Positions 52,857 to 61,142 of a stretch of DNA of 64,000 nucleotides are shown piece by piece (within the stretch, counting starts at the first letter, position 1; each line of letters starts with the position of its first letter). Made by a program: the position numbers and the translations under genes. The stretch is taken from positions 310,001 through 374,000 of the forward strand of contig NZ_JAJNMU010000007.1 in NCBI RefSeq assembly GCF_022458865.1, written 5' to 3'. A model generated the notes under the pieces. It did no database searches, had not been told where the DNA came from, and saw only the letters and a program-made list of their open reading frames with translations. This DNA is from Paenibacillus periandrae. Lineage in GTDB: Bacteria > Bacillota > Bacilli > Paenibacillales > NBRC-103111.

Positions 52857-53963
52857 ATGGGTTTTGATTTATTCCAATTAATTGATCTACCACGATGGAA
52901 TCGAAAATTATTAACTGGATTTTGGCTAATTATCGCCTTAGCTATCTTCTCAACGTGTGTATACGATATCATTGCCTGGTTTACCACCTCCCTCGCTATC
53001 GTCCCCATTATAACCCTGAATACTTTATGGCTATGCCTTGGCTTGCTAGTCATTGAGGCCGTTCACAAATGGACCAAGAGAGGCAAGGACTACATTGTTA
53101 TAATCGGAGCTGCCTTTATTTCCAGCGGACTGATCTACTCCTTTCCCCACGTCAACACCTTATTGACTACTTTGTTTCTTCCCATTCTCGTATCGATCTT
53201 TTATTTCCAAACCAGCAAAGTGGTGTTTTCTTATTTGCTCAGTCTGTCATGCTTTTATGGGCTATATGCCATATTGGATAAACAAACCACATGGATCATC
53301 TCGGATATAATCGCGGTTACAGGAGTACTGTTGGGAGGATTAGCAGTAGCACTTGGAATTATGAGCCGCGGTAAGGAGCTGCTGAAGCATCTTCAATCAT
53401 CGTTGGAATCAGGCCAAGACCTGCTAGTTCGTAACGTGATTATGGACAAGCTGGCCAAAACCGATGCACTGACTGATCTGTATAATCATATGTCGTTTCA
53501 TGAATATCTGGATAAACTGATCGAGCAGGGTGAACGGTATAACTTTTCCTTTCAGCTCGCATTGTTGGACATAGACCATTTTAAAAAAGTAAATGATACA
53601 TATGGCCACCGCGCAGGAGATGCTGTGTTAAAAAAGGTAGCATTGACCATAAAAACGATGGTTTCCCTGAACGATTTCCCTGCCCGCTATGGTGGGGAGG
53701 AATTCGCTATTATTTTTACCGATATGGATTTGCAGGAGGCTACTCTAAACTTAGAGAACATTCGTAAACAAATTGCCGCGCAGCCCCATGAAGAGCTGAA
53801 TGGACAAGCTGTAACGATTAGTATCGGCGTCTACGATTTTCAAAAAGGGATTACGAAAGAAATGCTGTTCAAGGGCACTGACGAAGCTCTGTACGAAGCC
53901 AAAAGAAGCGGTCGCAATCAAACTATTATTTGTACAGGTCACAAAAAGGCAACGGTCCAGTAA
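52857..53963 (+). CDS. Membrane diguanylate cyclase (GGDEF)
   Basis: 368 residues. About six membrane helices in residues 15-165, a short coil, then a GGDEF domain (about 190-360) with LALLDIDHFKKVNDTYGH, the active GGEEF signature in RYGGEEFAII, and DEALYEAKRSGRNQ. It makes cyclic di-GMP. The RxxD inhibitory site normally five residues before GGEEF is absent (SLND in its place). Start with GGAGTG upstream. Confidence 0.93.
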   Translation: MGFDLFQLIDLPRWNRKLLTGFWLIIALAIFSTCVYDIIAWFTTSLAIVPIITLNTLWLCLGLLVIEAVHKWTKRGKDYIVIIGAAFISSGLIYSFPHVNTLLTTLFLPILVSIFYFQTSKVVFSYLLSLSCFYGLYAILDKQTTWIISDIIAVTGVLLGGLAVALGIMSRGKELLKHLQSSLESGQDLLVRNVIMDKLAKTDALTDLYNHMSFHEYLDKLIEQGERYNFSFQLALLDIDHFKKVNDTYGHRAGDAVLKKVALTIKTMVSLNDFPARYGGEEFAIIFTDMDLQEATLNLENIRKQIAAQPHEELNGQAVTISIGVYDFQKGITKEMLFKGTDEALYEAKRSGRNQTIICTGHKKATVQ

Positions 53964-53990
53964 TTGCTGGAGATCGTTGCCTTCCTTTTT
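53945..53990. terminator. Terminator of the GGDEF gene, bidirectional
   Basis: GGCAACGGTCCAG pairs with CTGGAGATCGTTGCC (one bulge), followed by TTCCTTTTTG on the plus strand. The stem overlaps the last codons of the GGDEF gene; the minus strand ends in CCTTTTTGTG. Confidence 0.85.
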
Positions 53991-54013
53991 GTTCATCACA
54001 GGCCCTGCTTGTA

Positions 54014-54169
54014 TCATCTATAATACTGAACGACCTCATTAGTAACAGCAACCAGCCATGCCACACATGAATAAAAGCCAAATAAAAATAACGCGACTTG
54101 CATAGTCTCGTAGCAACGATAACATATGTAGAATGAGATAAGTGCAAAAATGAAATACAGAACAATCAT
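54014..54169 (-). CDS. Small two-helix membrane protein
   Basis: 51 residues (MIVLYFIFALISFYICYRCY, then a second hydrophobic stretch VALFLFGFYSCVAWLVAV). AGGAG is 11 bases before this ATG. The open frame extends 13 codons upstream through the ribosome site, which argues against that longer start. Two helices fill the peptide. No family recognised; supported only by composition, ribosome site and terminator. Confidence 0.5.
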   Translation of the reverse strand: MIVLYFIFALISFYICYRCYETMQVALFLFGFYSCVAWLVAVTNEVVQYYR

Positions 54170-54351
54170 TTTTATCTTGTCTCCTTGGCTTAAACCCTGT
54201 AATAGCAACCATGAATCCTGTCTACAATATATGTATGCTATTTTTTACAAGATTCTACACAATAAGTGATATCCCTGCAATTTGACATAAATTTAAATAA
54301 CTTTAATTAACAAAACCCAGGTTTAACAAGTATTACACATGATTTACTTGT

Positions 54352-54870
54352 TTAGTTTTCAAATCCAAGTTTCTGCATCAGACTATGAATGAAGTCTGAT
54401 TTTGCATCCGCATATGCCAACTTGTCCGCCCCATATGTCACGGACAGCTTCTCCTTGAGCTCTTGATACGCCTTGCGGTCGCTGGCATTTTGATTTAAAT
54501 ATTCTTTTAATGCCAATTGCTTTTTTAGATGTTCGCTGCCGGTTTGGAATAGATGAATCTGATGAGTTCTTGGCTCACCTTTGCTGAAATAATGTCTTTC
54601 TGGAAGGATGCTTGTTCCCTTATATGAGTAGCCGATCTTCTCCAAGGCAGGGACGCATCGTACTCCATCTTCGAACTTCATAACCTCGATTGCAATATCT
54701 ATGATCGGCTTTGCACTTAAATCCTTTACAGCCGTGCTTCCAATATGATGAATTGCTAAAGGACACTCACCCAATACGGATTGTATGGTCTGTTTCTCTA
54801 ATAGAAATTCCCTTTCCCATTGTTCTGTCCATGGGACTAGAAAAACCTTGCCTTTAGGTAAGCCCAGCAT
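54352..54870 (-). CDS. GrpB family protein (UPF0157, nucleotidyltransferase superfamily)
   Basis: 172 residues. The GrpB pattern is clear: VPWTEQWEREFLLEKQTIQS, HHIGSTAVKDLSAKPIIDI (nucleotidyltransferase Gly-Ser and Asp residues), ERHYFSKGEPRTHQIHLF. Members are thought to transfer nucleotidyl groups, but substrates are unknown. GGAG eight bases before ATG. Monocistronic. Confidence 0.9.
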   Translation of the reverse strand: MLGLPKGKVFLVPWTEQWEREFLLEKQTIQSVLGECPLAIHHIGSTAVKDLSAKPIIDIAIEVMKFEDGVRCVPALEKIGYSYKGTSILPERHYFSKGEPRTHQIHLFQTGSEHLKKQLALKEYLNQNASDRKAYQELKEKLSVTYGADKLAYADAKSDFIHSLMQKLGFEN

Positions 54871-54952
54871 GTTTTCAACTCCTAGACTCTTTCTTTTACC
54901 TTAGTATTCCTATTGTATCATCTGGATTGTCGCCACGTACACCTCTGGCCAT

Positions 54953-55020
54953 ACGACAAATAACGCTTATCCATACTAATCCTCCTAAATGCACTTAAAA
55001 CGCGGTAAAGACACTATTTT
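54953..55020 (-). mobile_element. Short group II intron fragment (left copy)
   Basis: This stretch repeats 58089-58188 with an internal 37-base deletion: ACGACAAA then AACGCTTATCCATACTAATC and, after the gap, CGGTAAAGACACTATTTT are shared. The right copy contains the start of a degenerate intron reverse transcriptase. The fragment therefore is the 5' part of the same element, in the same orientation. Confidence 0.7.
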
Positions 55021-55359
55021 AGACTATCGATCACTAGCTCTTCATACCAAATGACCCTGGAAATAATTTCTGAAGTAACTCCCCATTGCTCAAATGCCGA
55101 TCTACTCCTAATGGCACGATAAATATAGAGTACCGCCAAAAAAACGCGGAAAACGTTAGCTAAGCAATTCGTTGCATTATAAACGAGCTCTCCCTTTCTC
55201 TACAAGAGGCTCATGCTCATCAAAAATTTGTAGAACATAGCTTCCCTCTTAAAGAGCGAACGAAACAACAAGAACAAATGGCCGGGCTGATCAGATCAAA
55301 TTATACATATGTAAGCTCATACTGGAATACCGAATTTTTGTATATCATGAATTTGTTAT
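55021..55359. other. Intergenic stretch before the TetR gene
   Basis: About 340 AT-rich bases between the left intron fragment and the tetR promoter. I see no open frame with a ribosome site, hairpin or repeat here. Confidence 0.4.
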
Positions 55360-55388
55360 TTGACAAACTACCTACTAGATGGTAGGTT
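55360..55388 (+). promoter_or_regulatory. Promoter with TetR-type operator, probably autoregulated
   Basis: TTGACA at 55360-55365 and TAGGTT at 55383-55388 (17-bp spacer). The palindrome ACCTAC-N6-GTAGGT (55370-55387) fills the spacer and -10, where a bound repressor would block the polymerase. Confidence 0.65.
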
Positions 55389-55394
55389 ATTATT

Positions 55395-56045
55395 ATGAAA
55401 AATTTATCTACTACCCATGATGACATTCTGGCTTGTGCTCGTAATCTGATCGTTGCTGGTGGCTACAACAGTTTCAGTTATGCCGACATCGCGGATGTGG
55501 TCGGGATTCGTAAGGCGAGCATCCATCACCATTTCCCAAGCAAAGTCGATCTGGTCCGAACGCTGGTTGCGCGGTATCGGGAAGAAGCTGAGGTGGGGAT
55601 GACGAATCTCGAACTTCAGGTATCCGATCCGCTCGAACTGCTTCGGTTCTACACTGGTTATTGGGAAGCCTGCATTGCGGACGCCAGCGCTCCGATTTGT
55701 ATCTGTGCTCTGTTGGCAAGTCAACTCCCCGTCCTGCCCGAGGAAGTTGGCCTTGAGGTCCGGGCACATTTCCGCTCCCTGTCGGCCTGGTTGACATCCG
55801 TATTGGAGCGCGGTGCGCGGCACGGGCAACTTCAACTGACGAGCACCCCTCGTGCCGAGGCCGAAGCGTTCATGGCGGCGGTTCACGGCGCTATGCTTTC
55901 GGCGCGGGCCTATGGCGATCCGAAGATATTCGGCGTCGTGACAGGCCCACTCTTGGAGCGACTCGCTTCACGCATCCCTTGTGATGAAAGCCGCGACGGC
56001 GATGGTTGCAATCATGATGATCAAGATGAAAGGAGATCGACTTGA
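55395..56045 (+). CDS. TetR/AcrR-family regulator
   Basis: 216 residues. N-terminal HTH (YADIADVVGIRKASIHHHFP, about 28-47) is the TetR signature; the rest is the ligand-binding domain, with Cys residues in APICICALLASQ. The start lacks a ribosome site; with the predicted promoter the mRNA would begin almost at the ATG, so translation may be leaderless. The second half of the gene is clearly GC-richer than the flanking chromosome, with codon usage of high-GC bacteria, a sign of transfer. Leads the cassette to the peroxiredoxin-like gene. Confidence 0.9.
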   Translation: MKNLSTTHDDILACARNLIVAGGYNSFSYADIADVVGIRKASIHHHFPSKVDLVRTLVARYREEAEVGMTNLELQVSDPLELLRFYTGYWEACIADASAPICICALLASQLPVLPEEVGLEVRAHFRSLSAWLTSVLERGARHGQLQLTSTPRAEAEAFMAAVHGAMLSARAYGDPKIFGVVTGPLLERLASRIPCDESRDGDGCNHDDQDERRST

Positions 56046-56330
56046 CTACCGTAGCTTAACCCGTCTTGAAAGCAGGCTGCACACTACTGAGGATAAGCTC
56101 GCTATTTACGAACAAATCGCATCATATCGGCCAAGTGCCGATACAGGGCACACCGACTACACATCGTTAGTCTAAAATGAGTGCGGCGTATTTGACCGCG
56201 GTCCGACGCTTGAAGGCGAGAAGGCAATTGCCGCGTTCAAACAGAGACCCGAGCATGCTGTCAGCGGCTAGCATCGGCTCGCGCCAATCTATCGACACAA
56301 ACAGAACAAATTACCCTTGTCCTTAAGGAC
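56041..56330 (+). pseudogene. Broken NTF2/SnoaL-like protein gene
   Basis: One frame reads LTRLESRLHTTEDKLAIYEQ, then a TAA at 56173-56175, NECGVFDRGP and EGEKAIAAF, then a TAG. The pattern (helical start, GVFDRGP, GREAIAAF-like end) is that of SnoaL/NTF2-like small proteins, which tetR genes often control. The two in-frame stops leave no functional product. AAAGGAG is still present before the broken start. Confidence 0.6.
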
Positions 56331-56345
56331 TGGAAGGAGACAACT

Positions 56346-56861
56346 ATGTTTGGAATTTCACCACTTGGCTGGGTGCATACGCTCAGCAGCTTGCCCGCCA
56401 TTCCGCTGGCTATATATATGCTTGCTCGCTACGGACGGATTGTGCCTCGCTCAAAGCCCGGTGTCGTCTACTTCATTTCAATGCTGATCGGCGCTACCAC
56501 AGTATTCCCAGTCGCACATCAGCCGGCCAGCTATGGCATTGGTGCGGCAACGATCCTGCTGCTGCTCGCCGGATACGGCATCGGGCGTATTTCGAGATTT
56601 AGACGTTCGGGCAAGTACCTTGAAACAATCTTCCTCAGCCTGACGGCGTTTCTGCTGATGGTACCGACCGTTTCCGAAATCTTGCGCCGTGTTCCAGACG
56701 GCCACCCCTTAGTCACCGATCTGAATTCGCCTATTCTTCTTGGCTGTCAAGCCCTTCTCTTCATCATTCTCATCGTTGGCTTGACAGCTCAAATCATCCA
56801 TTTGCGCAGGCAAGACAGGCTTGCGGCATTCGCTCCGCCAGCCGAAATGTATGCCGAATGA
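56346..56861 (+). CDS. Four-helix membrane protein of the acquired cassette
   Basis: 171 residues with four hydrophobic segments (about 5-25, 40-58, 64-82, 93-112) and a fifth near 130-150, then a polar tail. AAGGAG seven bases before ATG. High-GC codon usage like the neighbouring tetR. I do not recognise the family. Genes of this size follow tetR in comparable proteobacterial loci; the role is unknown. Confidence 0.75.
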   Translation: MFGISPLGWVHTLSSLPAIPLAIYMLARYGRIVPRSKPGVVYFISMLIGATTVFPVAHQPASYGIGAATILLLLAGYGIGRISRFRRSGKYLETIFLSLTAFLLMVPTVSEILRRVPDGHPLVTDLNSPILLGCQALLFIILIVGLTAQIIHLRRQDRLAAFAPPAEMYAE

Positions 56862-56936
56862 TTTGGGCGGGCAGATAAAGCGGCTATGGCGTACAACACC
56901 GATGGTCGAACGTTAACTAGAAAGGAGGAGTCAAAC

Positions 56937-57578
56937 ATGTCATTAACTCAAGCTTTAGCGGAAGCCAGACAGGGATTTATCGCGCATACCCCTTTGGAGA
57001 TTCAAACGAAGATGTTCCGTCAGATCCGGGAGCTGCAGGAATCCGGTATTGCTTATGGCCGGCAGGAGGGGCAGAAGGCCAAGGATTTTATTCTCAAGAA
57101 TGCTTTGGGAGAACCGGTTAACCTTTTTGATGAACTGTCCAAAGGACCTGTTGTCCTGACTTTCTACCGGGGCGGATGGTGCCCGTTCTGCAACACTCAG
57201 CTTAAGGCCTATCAGAAGCTACTTCCAGAGATCGAAGCCCTTGGGGGCCAGTTGATCGCGGTCAGCCCGCAAAGCCCGGACAACACGCTTTCCCAGCAAG
57301 AGAAAGAAGAGCTGACCTTCCAAGTGCTTAGCGACACAAACGGTCTCGTGGCCGCTATCTATAACATCCTTTACGACATTCCGGATTACATCCAGGACAT
57401 TATGAAACAAATGGGCATGGACCTAGCGGTATACAACGCGACGAACCGCTGGATCCTACCGATCCCTTCCACCTTTATGATTGACGAATCTGGCATTATC
57501 CGTTCCGCCCACGTGAATCCGGACTTTATGCAGCGATTGGATCCGGAGAATATTCTGCATGAATTGAGAAAGCTTTAA
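56937..57578 (+). CDS. Peroxiredoxin-like AhpC/TSA-family protein with CPFC motif
   Basis: 213 residues from the ATG at 56937 (AAAGGAGG upstream; an earlier in-frame ATG at 56886 has none). A helical N-terminus (1-50) is followed by a thioredoxin-fold domain with VLTFYRGGWCPFCNTQLKAY (CxxC at the active site), SPQSPDN and STFMIDESGIIRSAHVNPDF. Such AhpC/TSA-type proteins reduce peroxides or thiols. Last gene of the cassette; the TetR regulator probably senses an electrophile or oxidant that induces it. Codon use is closer to the host than in tetR. Confidence 0.9.
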   Translation: MSLTQALAEARQGFIAHTPLEIQTKMFRQIRELQESGIAYGRQEGQKAKDFILKNALGEPVNLFDELSKGPVVLTFYRGGWCPFCNTQLKAYQKLLPEIEALGGQLIAVSPQSPDNTLSQQEKEELTFQVLSDTNGLVAAIYNILYDIPDYIQDIMKQMGMDLAVYNATNRWILPIPSTFMIDESGIIRSAHVNPDFMQRLDPENILHELRKL

Positions 57579-57599
57579 TTATTGACTCAATAATTCTTG

Positions 57600-58190
57600 T
57601 CTCTTGACAGAAAAACACCACCATACTACCGTTCGGTATACGGCGGTTCATGAGATATTACGTAATGACTTGTATCTGTCCGCTAAGCTCTCAGTCCATT
57701 GGATTTTCAGTATTGGTTATCCAATGCGCGTTGCAAAATCGGGCTTCCTATCTTTCGCCAATACCCTTTTCGTGTATTTCCCACTCAAAGGCTTTATTCC
57801 TGGGCATTCCTAGGGATATAAGCCTTTTGATTTTGGTTTTCGGTTTCTTCCATTGTTTCCAAAGGCACAACTCGGAAAACTGCGATTGCTTGCTGTAGCA
57901 TGCGGTCTGTCACGTTGGGTATACCTAACATCCTGACGTCTCCGCCATTCGACCCGACTTACAGGGATAGGTTCGTAGGTTCCTTCTTCTATCGCTTGTC
58001 GTAGGGTCAACCAGTTTTGTTTGATGTGTTCGCTTAAGGATTTTACGGACATGCCATCTACGCCGTGGCTTCCTTTGTTTGCTTCCGCACGACAAAGAAC
58101 GCTTATCCATACTAATCCTCCTTCGGATTTAATATTAGATAAGCGTTGTAGTTCATACATGCACTTAACGCGGTAAAGACACTATTTTGT
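57600..58190 (-). mobile_element. Degenerate group II intron with internally deleted reverse transcriptase (right copy)
   Basis: Read on the minus strand: an ATG after GGAGGATTAGT (58110) is followed by a frame with AEANKGSHGVDGMSVKSLSE, a frameshift, then VRMLGIPNVTDRMLQQAIAV, all typical of group II intron maturases (LtrA type). The whole catalytic centre is missing. The C-terminal segment GYWRKIGSPILQRALDNQY comes next, with TGA and TAG in it, and then a hairpin-rich ACCGAACGG stretch like the intron 3' structure. The element is dead but its ends are recognisable. Confidence 0.75.
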
Positions 58191-58271
58191 GTCGTTCATA
58201 CACGCTAAATTACCTATGAAGTTTTCACCCTATTGTCACCGTATCATCCCGTATTTCCCTTTATCAAGCCT

Positions 58272-59408
58272 CTAATTCTGCATCACAAAATCAAAATCGA
58301 TTTTTTCGTTGACATCATCGAACATACGCAGAATTTCATATTTCGTATTGCGCTGCGCAGGGATTTTTCCTGCCTGACGGATAAGGTCAAGTGTCGATCC
58401 GATGTTCACCTTATGTGTGGTGCCTGCCGCGGATACGACATTTTCTTCAATCATCGTGCTTCCAAAGTCGTTGCATCCATAATGGAGCGATTGCTTGCCG
58501 ACCTCCGGACCCATCGTCACCCAGGACGATTGGAAATTCGGGATATTATCGAGCATGATTCGGCTGATCGCGAGATTTTTCAGGTAAGCCTCGGGACCCA
58601 GCTTTTCACCCTTCATGTTGGTGTTGTCTGGCTGGAATGTCCAGGAAATAAAGGCCAGGAAGCCTGGTGTATTCCAACCATTGGAGATACAGAGATCTTG
58701 TCCGTCACGGACGCGCAGCAAGTGCGTAGCACGCTCCTCAGACGTTTCACCGAAGCCAATAACCATAGTAGCCGTGGAATGCATCCCGATGCGGTGTGCA
58801 GTTTCCATTACGTCCATCCAATCACGCCAGGAGCCCTTCAGCCGACTGATTTTTCTACGGGTACGATCATCGAGAATTTCAGCTCCGCCGCCTGGCAGGG
58901 AATCCAGACCAGCCGCATGCAGCTCACGAATGACCTCTTCTAGCGTCAGACCGTCCGAGACATCCTTCATTTTCATAATTTCCGCTGGTGAGAAGGAATG
59001 CATCGTAATATCGAAACGTTTCTTGATCTCACGTAGCAGATTCGTATAGTAAGTGAAAGGCAGATTCGGATTTGTTCCGCCCTGCATTAATATTTCCGTA
59101 CCTCTGACATCCAGCGTTTCCTGGATCTTTTGAAAAATCGTTTCATCCGGCAGCACGTAGCCTTCCTTGGAGCCAGGCGCACGGTAGAAAGCACAGAAAC
59201 GGCAGTATACATCACAGATATTCGTATAATTAATATTTCGACCAATAACAAAAGTAGTGATTGGATCTGGATGGTGCTTTAACATGATCTGATTGGCGGC
59301 ATGGCCCATCTTTTCAATCTGATCGGATTCATATAAGCTTACACAGTCTTCCAGACTGATTCTGTTTCCCGCGACAGCACGATCAAGGATGTGGTCTATG
59401 GAACTCAT
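58272..59408 (-). CDS. mqnC: Cyclic dehypoxanthinyl futalosine synthase
   Basis: 378 residues. Radical SAM enzyme: CDVYCRFCAFYR contains the CxxxCxxC cluster motif. NINYTNICDVYCRFCAFYR, TEILMQGGTNPNLPF, MHSFSPAEI and LPGGGAEILDDR match MqnC of the futalosine route to menaquinone. It cyclises dehypoxanthine futalosine. A Paenibacillus using this route rather than the Men route of Bacillus fits. No other mqn gene is in the window. Ribosome site AAAGGAG about ten bases upstream. The right-hand intron remnant lies just downstream. Confidence 0.93.
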   Translation of the reverse strand: MSSIDHILDRAVAGNRISLEDCVSLYESDQIEKMGHAANQIMLKHHPDPITTFVIGRNINYTNICDVYCRFCAFYRAPGSKEGYVLPDETIFQKIQETLDVRGTEILMQGGTNPNLPFTYYTNLLREIKKRFDITMHSFSPAEIMKMKDVSDGLTLEEVIRELHAAGLDSLPGGGAEILDDRTRRKISRLKGSWRDWMDVMETAHRIGMHSTATMVIGFGETSEERATHLLRVRDGQDLCISNGWNTPGFLAFISWTFQPDNTNMKGEKLGPEAYLKNLAISRIMLDNIPNFQSSWVTMGPEVGKQSLHYGCNDFGSTMIEENVVSAAGTTHKVNIGSTLDLIRQAGKIPAQRNTKYEILRMFDDVNEKIDFDFVMQN

Positions 59409-59474
59409 TCTCTGCTCACTCCTTTTGAGGTTTTATCATATAACTATCGTATCACAATAAAAAAGTCCCGTCAT

Positions 59475-59519
59475 TAAAAAAGAGCCTGTGAACGGGCAAG
59501 CAGTGCTTACCATTCACAA
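59475..59519 (-). terminator. Terminator after the EAL-domain gene
   Basis: Minus-strand GTGAATGGTAAGC pairs with GCTTGCCCGTTCAC (short loop), followed by AGGCTCTTTTTTAATG. Confidence 0.8.
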
Positions 59520-59536
59520 ACTTTTCATAGTCATGA

Positions 59537-60910
59537 TTATGCTATTACGCTGCATATTTGGCGGTTTTGCTGGATTTTTTCCGTAATAGAACGGCATTGC
59601 AGCATACGCTCCTGATAAGCAACGATCGGTTCAGGTCTTGCAAAATAAAACCCTTGTCCCATATGCACATGCATTTCATATAAAATATCTGCTTCTCCTT
59701 GACTTTCTATACCTTCGGCTATAACCTGACAATTAATATTCTCCGCAAATAACAGCAGCGCGCGAAGCAGATACTGCTTTACCACGAGTTGATCTATATT
59801 TTGAATGACGGATTTATCGATCTTGATGATATCGGGTATAAGCTCGGATATCGATTGCAAGCTGGAGTAACCAGCACCCGCATCATCCACAGCGAACCGA
59901 AAGCCATGCGAACGGTAGTGCGCCATCAAAGCGCCCATGTAAGCAAAATCGCGAATCGAATGACGCTCTGTGATCTCCAATATAATCTGCGAAGCCGATA
60001 TATTATCGTAAGCCGACAAAACCGTTAGAAGCTGATTCAAAAATAAAGGATGACATAACGTCACAGGAGTTACATTAATGAACACCTGTTCGCCGATGCC
60101 ACGTTTACTTATTTCCTCGAAAGCTTTTTTCATTACAATAAATTCCATTTTGGACAATAAATCAGCTTGATAGGCAAAATCAAAAAGCTCTGTTGGTGTA
60201 TGAAATACCGAATTCAACGGGCCGCGTGTCAATATCTCCCATCCAAAAATTTCACCGCTGTTCAAACTCATTATCGGTTGAGCCAGCACAGTGATTTTTT
60301 CCAGTTCAATAATATCAAGCAGCTCTTGTCTGGACTTGGAAAAGTGTGCAGGCAGCTTCTTTGTCGCAATGGCTAATGCATAATGATAAGAGCTGCGAAT
60401 CGCGGCTTCTGTATTTTCAATATCCATTTCTATGATATGGCATCCGATTTGAAACGAATAGATCGTATCCTCTTTCGGTCGCATGGGAATGCGCAGGCTC
60501 TGCTCCAGCTCCTGCCGCATTAACAGTGCTTTGCGCTGCAAATCGTCAAAGCTAAAGCCAGGATACTCCTTAATAAACATGCAGAAGTCATCGCTTGCAA
60601 ACTGTTTGATGCCTAGAAGGTCAGAGCTTTGGAAGTAACGGGGTAGTATTTCGAGCAGTTTTTCACGCACAAGCTTCTGCAGATTTTGAATATAGGGATA
60701 TGGATGAGTGGCAAATAAGTGGTGAAACTCCTCCATATAAAATAAAAGCATACCGATGGACTGCCCTTTTCGACGGTACTGCTTAATCATCGATACAATG
60801 GGATCACGGATAGTAAAGTCTGGGGGGAAGTATTTCAAAGACTTGTTGGATAAAGGAAGAAGGTACAGGTATTTCAATCTTTCTTTCCACTTCTGTAAGG
60901 CAGACTGCAT
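59537..60910 (-). CDS. EAL-domain c-di-GMP phosphodiesterase with degenerate GGDEF domain
   Basis: 457 residues, no membrane segment. Residues 40-190 look like a GGDEF domain whose signature has become ASDDF, so likely inactive or a GTP sensor. The EAL domain (about 205-440) keeps the catalytic set: Glu in GWEILTRGP, Asn in VFINVTP, Glu in ILEITERH, the Asp pair in FAVDDAGAGYSS, Lys in IIKIDKSVI, Glu in VIAEGIES and Gln in GQGFYFARPEP. It would hydrolyse cyclic di-GMP. GGGGGAG precedes the ATG. Terminator behind it; monocistronic. Confidence 0.9.
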   Translation of the reverse strand: MQSALQKWKERLKYLYLLPLSNKSLKYFPPDFTIRDPIVSMIKQYRRKGQSIGMLLFYMEEFHHLFATHPYPYIQNLQKLVREKLLEILPRYFQSSDLLGIKQFASDDFCMFIKEYPGFSFDDLQRKALLMRQELEQSLRIPMRPKEDTIYSFQIGCHIIEMDIENTEAAIRSSYHYALAIATKKLPAHFSKSRQELLDIIELEKITVLAQPIMSLNSGEIFGWEILTRGPLNSVFHTPTELFDFAYQADLLSKMEFIVMKKAFEEISKRGIGEQVFINVTPVTLCHPLFLNQLLTVLSAYDNISASQIILEITERHSIRDFAYMGALMAHYRSHGFRFAVDDAGAGYSSLQSISELIPDIIKIDKSVIQNIDQLVVKQYLLRALLLFAENINCQVIAEGIESQGEADILYEMHVHMGQGFYFARPEPIVAYQERMLQCRSITEKIQQNRQICSVIA

Positions 60911-61029
60911 TGTTCTCCCCCTCGGACTATGAGTGAAATCATTTAAATGAACTTGTTTTGATCATATCATGAATGAATGCAGGGTGAAAACATAAAAGCA
61001 AAAAAATGAAAGCGTTTCTCTACAAATAT

Positions 61030-61072
61030 AAAAAAAATAGCCGATGAATGTCAATTATCATTCCATCGGCTA
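61030..61072 (-). terminator. Terminator after metI
   Basis: Minus-strand TAGCCGATGGAATG pairs with CATTCATCGGCTA (one unpaired G), followed by TTTTTTT. Confidence 0.92.
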
Positions 61073-61142
61073 CATGAATTGTCGTTATTCGACAAAGAAT
61101 AACAACTTCTTTATTATTAGCTGCTGTTTAACTTCTCTGCTA

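Noticed and set aside
53926..54165. 79-codon minus-strand frame overlapping the small membrane ORF
   Set aside because: It reads through the terminator at 53945-53990 and lacks a ribosome site; the frame 54014-54169 is better supported.
57604..57813. 69-codon plus-strand frame after the peroxiredoxin-like gene
   Set aside because: Antisense to the C-terminal remnant of the intron maturase and without a ribosome site.
58233..58943. 236-codon plus-strand frame opposite mqnC
   Set aside because: Complete antisense overlap with a gene carrying intact radical SAM motifs.
61073..61142. Possible regulatory RNA behind metI
   Set aside because: Only the terminator hairpin (61030-61072) and spacer sequence can be seen.
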